Source: Narthecium ossifragum
Lineage: Eukaryota; Streptophyta; Magnoliopsida; Dioscoreales; Nartheciaceae
Length of the DNA stretch: 64,000 nt
NCBI GenBank assembly: GCA_963920575.1
Contig: OY986969.1
Coordinates: 10,041,096-10,105,095, forward strand
Direction of reading: 5' to 3'
Within the stretch, counting starts at the first letter, position 1. The number at the start of each line of letters is the position of its first letter. The notes beneath the pieces are model-generated. The model had not been told where the DNA came from. It did no database searches and was given only the letters and a program-made list of their open reading frames with translations. Of the stretch, positions 56,851 to 64,000 are shown one piece after another. The position numbers were made by a program, and so were the translations under genes.

Positions 56851-57852
56851 ATGGCTAATTTTTATATGCCACCGGGTGCCATGTCCAATGATGATTTTCC
56901 TTTTGGTTATGGATCTGCTTACAATAATGACACATATGGTTTCTCAAATCCGGCATATAATTCTCATTCATATCAATATAATCTGAATTTTAGAGATCAT
57001 ACATACCCTAGTTGGCAATTTCAAGGTTACCAGCCTCCTAACATTCAACCATGGAACATAGAACCACCGGCCCAAGATTTTGCACCTAATTTTGCACCGC
57101 CAAATCCTTTTGAAGCACAACCACCGCAACAATACTGGTATGAGCCACCTGTCCACCCTGCATCACAAGCACAACAAAAGCCAACTTTGGATGATATTCT
57201 TAAGGCAATGGAAGAAATTAATAATTCCTTAGTAGAATTTAATAAATCCTTAGTAGATTTTAACAAACCCTTGGTTGGGTATGGACTTTGTAGGGAACGT
57301 GATAAAATTGAGAACCCCTTCACTGATCAGACGCAAATACAACAAAAGCCATTTATAATTGATCAAGTTCAAAACTCACAATTGATAGACAAGCTAGAAG
57401 TCCCATCTAGACAACTAGCTAACGTAAGTCACTCTTTTGATGATATAGTGGATGGATATGATTCTATGCCTCTTCTTTATGATGACAATAATCGTGATGC
57501 TTATCTTTCTAATGATGCTGATGCATGCTATAATGCTTGTGATACTTTGTCAGTTCATGATGCTATTAATAATGTTTTACCAGCTGCTGAAAATATTGTT
57601 TTGCCAACTTTAGATGATACAGTTGATGATGTTGATGAATGCTATCCGGTTGTACATTCTTGGCCTTATATGTATTTCAGTCATTCTTATGAAGCAAGTA
57701 TTTTTGATGATAGTGATGATGAGGGTTGTTATGCTAAATCGTCGGTTCTTCATGATGATAATCTGTCTATTTACAATGATCATAATGAGGATGAGCATAT
57801 TAGTGAGACCCCTGTCAGGAACCTCAAGTTGAACTTCTACATGATGAGTTGA
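56851..57852 (+). CDS. Athila-B Gag-linker ORF with acidic tail (B1 copy, intact)
   Basis: 333 codons from ATG 56851 (MANFYMPPGAMSNDDFPFGY); the frame is open upstream for at least 22 more codons with Cys residues (CISYLWCGLYFCDLTC) that look like a degenerate zinc knuckle. YQYNLNFRDHTYPSWQFQGY corresponds to the YNPGWRxHPNFSW box after the Athila Gag knuckle. The helical EEINNSLVEFNKSLVDFNK to QLIDKLEVPSRQLANV part corresponds to the Gag linker (KLEVQVGQLADAV in Athila-2). After that comes an acidic, Cys-containing region (DDTVDDVDECYPVV, DDSDDEGCYAKSS) not found in ordinary Gag. No capsid, protease or RT adjoins it. Translation may need splicing from the leader donor at 49210. Function unknown. 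Confidence 0.6.
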   Translation: MANFYMPPGAMSNDDFPFGYGSAYNNDTYGFSNPAYNSHSYQYNLNFRDHTYPSWQFQGYQPPNIQPWNIEPPAQDFAPNFAPPNPFEAQPPQQYWYEPPVHPASQAQQKPTLDDILKAMEEINNSLVEFNKSLVDFNKPLVGYGLCRERDKIENPFTDQTQIQQKPFIIDQVQNSQLIDKLEVPSRQLANVSHSFDDIVDGYDSMPLLYDDNNRDAYLSNDADACYNACDTLSVHDAINNVLPAAENIVLPTLDDTVDDVDECYPVVHSWPYMYFSHSYEASIFDDSDDEGCYAKSSVLHDDNLSIYNDHNEDEHISETPVRNLKLNFYMMS

Positions 57853-57900
57853 ATGATGATGATGTGCATATTAGTGATAAACATAATGACGATAAGGGTG

Positions 57901-59340
57901 TGATCGCTCACAAACGTCGTCGTTAATACATTGTAAACTCAATTAAATATTAAATTTATATTCCTTATTCAATCACTACACTACTAGGTAGAAATAGCGG
58001 TGAAGTCGGGAGTCGATCCACAGGGAAAACGTTGGAAACTGAAATCAATTCTCGAAACCCTAAAACTAAGGAAAAGAATCAAAGATAGAATATAGTTATC
58101 TAAACTAATAAATAAAAGAGATAAAAGGTTGATCAATTTGAATCAATGGAGTAGTTACTTAGGAATTACTCAATCCACCCTAGTTTCATTATTAGTCTTC
58201 TCTAGTTATCATCTTGTTCCCTTCTCTCAACATTATGGATCATATGGCTACAAGCTCACATGAATCCCTAAAATAAAGTTAATGTTCCCATAACCTATCT
58301 TTGCTTGGCATAGATTGTCTTTGGTCCTACGATTACCTTAAATTATACTACTCCTAATGACCTTGACACAACCTATCTTCACGTAGCATAGCTTATCTCA
58401 AAGACAAACCAATAACTTCATGAAAACCATCTCATAAATCTCTACAATCAATCACAGAAATTCTGTAGGACTGAAAGTACGTCAAAGGAACTCTGTTCCT
58501 TCACCTCTATTAACAATAAAACCTTATTAATGAGATCATGCATCGAGAAGTTCACTAGAATCCAACTAAAGAAAAACCAAAACTACACTAGGGTTTCATG
58601 AATAATCCTAAATACAAGAATTAGCAACTCATCTTTTGGATGAAAGCCATCGGGTTGGAATAGGAAGCTGTCGCCATCCACATCCTCTCCGTCTTCTTCT
58701 TCCTCCTCCAAAGATTATCAAAAAGATGGTTATTTTCGGCCAATCAACACCTTCTTATAGGTGTATTCCCGGAATTAGGGTTTTGGGTTGAGTTGGACCT
58801 CTAGTGCAACACGGATTTCCTAGTTTAATTCTGACAGCCTCTTCTGGTCGCGACTGGGTTCAATCCATCCGGAATTTGGAAATGTGCTCGACATGACAGA
58901 TGTAGATTAGGGAGTCTTCTGTCCTCCCCCAATGATTTTATAATATTCGGACTTATGTGGAATATTTGGCGAATATTCTCCTGAGCATCGATGAACCAGC
59001 TTCCAGCAGCTGTATATCTTCATAGTCTTCCAAACTGGTATTAATCTGTCTGGAATCTCACCAAGTGTCCAACATGAAAGTTGTAGTTATTGAAGTCTTC
59101 TATCACGTACAAAATTTCCAAGATATTTGGACTTATACAGAATATATAAAGAATATTCTCCTAACAGGCGACAAAGCAGTCTTTATCACATAAATTCATC
59201 ATTTTAGTCGAAATTCTTATATTTCTTCTCAAATCATGATTAAACCCGAAATCAACTAACAAACTATTAAATATAATTACTCTAGGCCTAACAAATGTAA
59301 ATTAAGGGGTTTAATCATGCCTATTTAGTGACTCATTACA
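57901..59340 (-). repeat. 3' LTR of Athila-B2
   Basis: 1440 bp; starts TGATCGCTCAC on the plus strand. Nearly identical to 63565-64000 where both are visible, with small differences such as GTCGTCGTTAATACATTG against GTCGTCATTAAAACGTTG. Confidence 0.87.
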
Positions 59341-59376
59341 TCCCCCAACTTACACTTTGCTAGTCCTCGAGCAAAG
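59341..59376 (-). promoter_or_regulatory. PPT and pre-PPT hairpin of Athila-B2
   Basis: The minus-strand GTGTAAGTTGGGGGA (59341-59355) abuts the LTR. Just upstream, CTTTGCT-CGAGGACT-AGCAAAG (59355-59376) has perfect 7-bp arms. It matches the position, but not the arm sequence, of the ATTGCT/AGCAAT hairpins of Athila-1 and -2. Confidence 0.78.
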
Positions 59377-59880
59377 AAAATATAAAAGAAAAGCAATAAA
59401 TCTAACTAGCCACTTTCGTAGGTCTCACCGTTGCACTTAGCATGTGCAACAAGCCTTTAAACCCCTGGGTTAACCCAGCGGAGGAGTTATAGTCTCCTGA
59501 GGGTTTTCAGGGATGACACCCACAAACATATATACATTTCCTTGAATATATCATTCGAAATCAATCATAATATTCATCAACTCTGATGCATGAAATAGAA
59601 ATAATATCCATAAATATACCCTTCAACTCATAGTCGCATAAAAACATAGTAAATCAAAACATGTCATAACATATTTCCAACACTTCAACATATTTAAGCA
59701 TGATTAATAATAACTTTAACACTCCTGTGTGTGAATGAGGTTCCACATGCTTCAGAGCGTCAATTATATCTAAACACTTCAACTATTGAAGATCACAATC
59801 CTATCCAAGCACATATCTTCCACTTATCACATAGCAATATCTGGTTTTTTTCTTTCTTTCTTTTTCTATTTTTTTCCGTA

Positions 59881-60044
59881 GGAATTTCAACTGTTTTACG
59901 CGAACACCACGCTGGTTAGACACACTGCCCGGTTACTAAGTTGAAATTCTCATTTTTTCTTTCTTTTTTTTTCAGGAAATTCAACCGTTTTACGCGAACA
60001 CCACACTGATTAGGCACACTGCCCGGTTACTAAGTTGAAGATCC
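59881..60044 (-). other. Tandem structured motif before the PPT, Athila-B2 copy
   Basis: Unit 59881-59951 has perfect 11-bp arms GAATTTCAACT/AGTTGAAATTC. Unit 59975-60044 has GGATCTTCAAC pairing with GTTGAATTTCC. Both minus-strand cores read TTAGTAACCGGGCAGTGTG ... GTGTTCGCGTAAAAC, sharing AGTAACCGGG and TCGCGTAAAA with Athila-1. A-rich tracts (minus strand) separate the units. Otherwise 59377-60890 holds no gene. Confidence 0.65.
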
Positions 60045-60889
60045 TTTTTTTCTTTTTCTTTTTCTTTTTTTTTTCCGCATACTCAGATAATTGCATGTGT
60101 TCATGTATTTTCTGTGCCATGACGTAAAATTGTAAATCTATCCCAGTATCATGCTTAGAATCTAATATCAACCCTTTAACATGTGGAAGTGAACATGTGC
60201 ATTAGGATATGTCAAGCTATTCTTAGATCATGGTAAAAGTGTTAAAGTATAGAAACAATATCATCCATAGCAAAAATTTACTATCCCTTATATGACATAT
60301 AAGTCTCAGAATAATTCATAAAATAAATTTCTAAAACATGCACCTTTATCAAATCCTATCATAATTTCATTCTTTTGACATAATTCAGGGGATGTATAAT
60401 ATTTGATTACCAAAAAAAAAAATATATGAGCATGAAATTTATGAATGCTATCCCCCAACTTAAATGTAATTGTCCCCAATTACACTAAGTTATAAAAATA
60501 AATCAAGTATAAAGGGTAGAGATAACCATAATGTAGGCTTCAGAAATCGATTTCTCTCTCTTCCAGTTTTACGTTTAGGCACCACCATCCTTGAATGAAT
60601 ATTTCCTTCCCCACCATAACCTGTCACACAATTATATACCTTTTCAAAAAGATCAAATATAACAAATAAAAGTCCAAAAAGGTATTAAAATCATTGAAAA
60701 TTTCGGCAGAGTCTCCTTTCTATTTTCATGATAAATTGATCTGTACAAACATTCATCACGTAAAAATATAACTTGTACAGATAAATAGTAAAGGAGATAA
60801 TACATCAAAAATAATATTCTAGACATCACATATAAGGAAATTAAGGACCAAAATATCCAGGCAGGGCAACCATCAGTTATCATCCGCAT

Positions 60890-61770
60890 AAAACATCATC
60901 ACACACGATGCCGTCCGCGACGAGATCAGAAATAAAGTCGGCGAAAATAAGGAGAATTGAACACCGGAGGTTGCTCTAGGACGTCTAGAAGATCAAGGAA
61001 TGCTCAACATGGTCTTGATCGAAGATCTGTATCCTCGGATCGAGAATATGAATTTTGTAACACCGGGATCGCGATCAGGAAGCAAACGGACGGCTGGAAG
61101 CTCACCGGCGATGGATCAACGGTGAAACCTCGTCGCCGGAGGACGGAACTGGTGGGGATAGAGTCGTGGAAGATCAACGAACGCACCAGTAGCTTCTGAT
61201 CGATGAAACAAGGCCTCAGTCGGTGGGTAAGAGCTCGCCGGCGGCAGGGGGTCGATTGCCGGAATTGGATCCCGATGATCGGAGCTCCAATTGAGGTGGT
61301 GAAGGGTTGAGGAAGGATCATGGAAGTCCAAGGAACTTTCCTATGGTGTCTGATTGAAGAATTGGACTTCCAGGCGGCAGACTGAAGGTGGTAGGAGGGG
61401 TAGAACTCGTCGGAGTTTGAATCTGATGATCCAGGCGGCAAGGAAAGGATTTGATGGTGGAGGAAGGTTCTTGTGGTATTAAAAGCTGATGGGAGGCATG
61501 GGATGAGGAGATTGGAGATGGCCGACAAAAGCAGGGGGGCTCACCAGCGTCGGAGGAGAGGGTTCTGAGGGAAGAAGAGACCTTGGATGAAGAGGTAAGA
61601 GTATGGTGGAGGTTTTGGTGAAGGTTTGGAGGGTTGGGGATGGCTGGAGAGGTGGCGACGGGCGGCAATGAGTAACGGCTTGGGGACGAGCCGGTGAAAG
61701 CCAGGTGGAGCCGGGACGATGAAGTCCTGGCTCACAGGTGAGCCGCTCGGGAAGAGAGAGAAAATCCGGC
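60890..61770 (-). other. GC-rich segment of unknown origin in Athila-B2
   Basis: Clearly richer in G+C than the AT-rich element around it. On the minus strand it reads as CT/CCA-rich sequence, with ORFs up to 174 codons full of Ser/Pro/His and no recognised domain. It could be captured sequence or the former 5' part of a gene. No terminal repeats were seen that would mark a separate insertion. Confidence 0.45.
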
Positions 61771-61878
61771 GGAAAAGATTGAAAAATAGGAAAAAGGTGG
61801 AGAAAAATTCAAGAAAAATATGGGGAAAATCCTGAAAATCAGGGAAAAATCGTAAAAATTAAATTAAATTCTAAAAAC

Positions 61879-62283
61879 CTAAGGAAAAATCCTAAAAACT
61901 GGGTTGCCTCTCAGAAAGCGTGTAAGTTTACGTCTTTCGCTAGACGTTCCGGAAACAAGATTTAGGAGGGTGATGGTTCCATGTGAAAAATACATGGCCT
62001 GGATCATGGTGATGGTATGCAGACATGCTTCATCAAAGAATAAAAAGAAGTCCTTAGTAAACAAAATATGCATAGAACTGGAAATTTTGATACGATCTTT
62101 GAAGAAGGGATGATAGGAATTGCCATGGTCTTCACTCACAACAAGGTTCTCCTCCTCACAAAGTTCAACTAATGAGGATAATATTAAAAGTAGAATCTCA
62201 AACTGAGGCTCTAGAAAAGGAATATTGTTAACACCCTTATCCTCATTATGTTTATCACTAATATGCATATCATCATCATTCAA
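61879..62283 (-). CDS. Small ORF after the Gag-linker ORF of Athila-B2
   Basis: 134 codons starting MNDDDMHISDKHNEDKGVNN, immediately downstream of and in another frame from the Gag-linker ORF. It continues into a stretch that also holds the GAGAGGCAACCCAG hairpin. The first residues are homologous at the DNA level to 57852-57900 in B1. It resembles nothing I know; it may be a frameshifted extension of the acidic ORF rather than a gene. Confidence 0.3.
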   Translation of the reverse strand: MNDDDMHISDKHNEDKGVNNIPFLEPQFEILLLILSSLVELCEEENLVVSEDHGNSYHPFFKDRIKISSSMHILFTKDFFLFFDEACLHTITMIQAMYFSHGTITLLNLVSGTSSERRKLTRFLRGNPVFRIFP

Positions 62284-62313
62284 CTCATCATGTAGAAGTT
62301 CAACTTGAAGTTC

Positions 62314-63156
62314 CTAACAAGGGGTCCCACTAATATGCTCATCCTCATTTTGATCAGTGTAAATAGACATATTATCATCATGAACAATCGACAATTTAGC
62401 ATAACAACCCTCATCATCACTATCATCAAAAAAACTTGCTTCATAAAAATGACCGAAATAGATATAAGGCCCAGAATGTACAACCGGATAGCATTCTTCA
62501 ACATCATCAACTGTATCATCCAAAGTTGACAAAACAATATTTTCAGCAGCAGGTAAAACATTATCAATAACATCATGAACTGGCAAAGTATCACAAGCAT
62601 TATAGCATGTATCAACATCGTTAGAAACATAAGCATCACAAGCATTGCCATTACAAATAGAAGGAACATAATCATTCACTTAATCATCATCTGAATCAAC
62701 CATACAAGCTAGTTGTCCGCTTTGTATCTCTAAATTCTGTATTGATTGAGCATTAGAGTTAACATTAGTCCCTATCAAAGCAATTGTGCTCCTAAGCTCA
62801 GTCGTCTTGTCATTCATGTTAGCAATGATGTTTGCATTCATGTTTTGAAGTGCACTCATGATTGTGCTCAAAGTTGGTTCAGAGGGTGTTTGTGGGGGAG
62901 GATATTGTTGTTCAAAATAAGGTTTAAAATTTTGAGCCGGTGTTTCTGTGTTCCATGATTGAACATTAGGAGGTTGGTAAACTTGAAATTGCCAACTAGG
63001 GTATGCATGATTTCTAAAATTCGGATTATAATGATATGAATGTGAATTATATGCCGGATTAGAGAAACCATATGTGTCATTATTGTAAGCGGGTCCATAA
63101 CCAAAAGGCAAATCATCATTGGACATGGCACCCGGTGGCATATAAGAATTAGCCAT
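62314..63156 (-). pseudogene. Athila-B Gag-linker ORF (B2 copy, one in-frame TAA)
   Basis: Starts at ATG 63156 (MANSYMPPGAMSNDDLPFGY), with the same upstream Cys-rich extension to 63222. The linker part differs from B1 (STIMSALQNMNANIIANMND, SIQNLEIQSGQLACMVDS) and is closer to normal Athila Gag linkers. TAA at 62680-62682 follows DSDDD; the frame then continues unbroken through the acidic region (CDAYVSNDVDTCYNACDT, DDTVDDVEECYPVV) to 62314. Apart from this stop it parallels B1 along its length. Confidence 0.6.
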
Positions 63157-63330
63157 GCATGCAAGATCACATAAATAAGGACCACACCAAAGATAAGAAA
63201 TACAAACAGTGGGCTGGTCCAAGAGACGACTGTCACTGATACGTGCTTTTGTGCGATTAGCAGAAGCGTCTCAAACAGCTAGATAAAATAACTCGGAGTT
63301 TGGAACAAACGTACCTGACTACACAGTCCC

Positions 63331-63358
63331 GATCGGTCGCTCCCGTGTCCGACCGATT
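63331..63358 (-). promoter_or_regulatory. Leader hairpin of Athila-B2
   Basis: GATCGGTCG and CGACCGATT around a 10-base loop, in the leader between PBS and ORF, equivalent to 49167-49194. Confidence 0.55.
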
Positions 63359-63541
63359 GCTCTTGGCGATGGGTTGCAGGTTCAAGTCTGAGAAAATTAA
63401 ATTTAGTAGCTGTAAAAATAAGAAAAATTGTCAGAAATTCCTAAAAAGTGTAAAATAAAGAAAGGGGGAAATAAGAAAGATAAAAACCAAACTAAGCAAA
63501 GAAAATGAGTTAAGAGAAAATCAATTAGTTAACAATCGAAA

Positions 63542-63559
63542 TCCCCGGCAACGGCGCCA
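63542..63559 (-). promoter_or_regulatory. Primer-binding site of Athila-B2
   Basis: TGGCGCCGTTGCCGGGGA on the minus strand: perfect complement of the plant tRNA-Asp(GTC) 3' end. Confidence 0.93.
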
Positions 63560-63564
63560 AAAAT

Positions 63565-64000
63565 TGATTGCTCACAAACGTCGTCATTAAAACGTTGTAA
63601 ACTCAATTAAATATTAAATTTATAATCCTTATTCAATCACTACACTACTAGGTAGAAATAGCGGTGAAGTCGGGTGTCTATCCACAGGGAAAACGTTGGA
63701 AACTGAAATTAATTCTCGAAACCCTAAAACTAAGGAAAAGAATCAAAGATAGAATATAGTTATCTAAACTAATAAATAAAAGAGATAAAAGGTTGATCAA
63801 TTTGAATCAATGGAGTAGTTACTTAGGAATTACTCAATCCACCCTAGTTTCATTATTAGTCTTCTCTAGTTATCATCTTGTTCCCTTCTCTCAACATCAT
63901 GGATCATATGGCTACAAGCTCACATGAATCCCTAAAATAAAGTTAATGTTCCCAACGGCATAACGTATCTTTGCTTGACGTAGATTGTCTTTGGTCCTAC
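63565..64000 (-). repeat. 5' LTR of Athila-B2, partial
   Basis: Begins TGATTGCTCAC on the plus strand and is cut by the window edge. The visible 436 bp match 57901-58330. Confidence 0.88.

Larger units (their letters stand above)
47563..57900 (+). mobile_element. Athila-B1: second Athila-like family, 5' part
   Basis: 5' LTR 47563-48958 (TGATAAGTC...GCAATCA), tRNA-Asp PBS, ~240-bp leader with a conserved hairpin and a consensus splice donor, then (after a nested solo LTR) the Gag-linker/acidic ORF. At 57900 it is interrupted by an inverted copy of its own family, so its 3' end should lie beyond the window. No capsid, protease or RT is seen, which matches its sibling Athila-B2. Confidence 0.82.
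57901..64000 (-). mobile_element. Athila-B2: non-autonomous Athila-like element inserted in Athila-B1 (runs off the window)
   Basis: Minus-strand order: 5' LTR (64000-63565, partial), PBS, leader, Gag-linker ORF, post-ORF hairpin, GC-rich segment, tandem structured motif, pre-PPT hairpin, PPT, 3' LTR (59340-57901). The interior is 4.2 kb without protease, RT, RNase H or integrase. The B1 sequence stops at GATAAGGGTG (57900), and the matching B2 internal sequence continues with TTAACAATATTCC, which shows that B1 is cut there. Predicted TSD GGGTG cannot be checked within the window. Confidence 0.85.

Noticed and set aside
63542..63559. tRNA-Asp-like sequence as a tRNA gene
   Set aside because: Only the 18 nt complementary to the tRNA 3' end are present, next to an LTR: it is a primer-binding site. 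The same applies to the other PBS sites.

Overview
The window is plant nuclear DNA made entirely of nested LTR retrotransposons. No host gene, rRNA, complete tRNA gene, bacterial operon or CRISPR array could be supported. Evidence for a flowering plant: primer-binding sites matching plant tRNA-Asp and tRNA-iMet 3' ends, plant-type Ty3 elements (Athila-like and chromodomain-bearing Tekay-like), a SIRE-like Ty1/copia element carrying a 'putative plant transposon protein' ORF, and nonsense mutations in CHG methylation context. The sequence does not let me name the species.

Left half (743-44547). Athila-1 (743-5536, +) keeps LTR, gag remnant and protease but has lost RT, RNase H and integrase. 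It abuts Athila-2 (5537-44547, -), which carries decayed gag-PR-RT-RH-INT and whose two partial LTRs overlap by only 41 bp, giving an R-U5...U3-R layout like a genomic RNA. Athila-2 is split twice. A SIRE-like copia element (6175-26751, -, TSD CACAC) sits at its PPT/LTR junction. A LARD-like element without pol (32996-43633, -, TSD TTATC) sits in its gag. The copia element itself holds an Athila-type solo LTR (13425-14947, TSD ATGGC) and a full-length Tekay-type chromovirus (15405-24809, +, TSD TTCTT).

Right half (44548-64000). A copia fragment (+) is interrupted by a LARD-type LTR (45837). That is interrupted by Athila-B1 (47563-57900, +), which holds a LARD-type solo LTR (49224-56700, TSD GTTCT), which holds another gypsy solo LTR (52488-56221, TSD TGCAG), which holds an Athila-type solo LTR (53220-54629, TSD TCTTA). 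A second copy of the same family, Athila-B2 (-), starts at 57901 and runs off the end. This is six layers of insertion.

System-level points. (1) Two divergent Athila families carry a tandemly repeated structured motif before the PPT, with stems that differ in sequence but stay complementary. (2) Short palindromes centred on TCGA (GATCGATC or GGTCGACC) are arrayed in the U3 of unrelated families, and also in hairpin units just upstream of the copia accessory ORF. (3) The LARD element shares PBS, the first ~100 nt of leader, the PPT block and LTR ends with the Tekay element, suggesting mobilisation in trans. (4) The only long intact reading frames are accessory: the 419-aa copia ORF and the acidic Gag-linker ORF of Athila-B1. 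All coordinates were read by eye; LTR ends are anchored by TG/CA termini and target-site duplications where stated.
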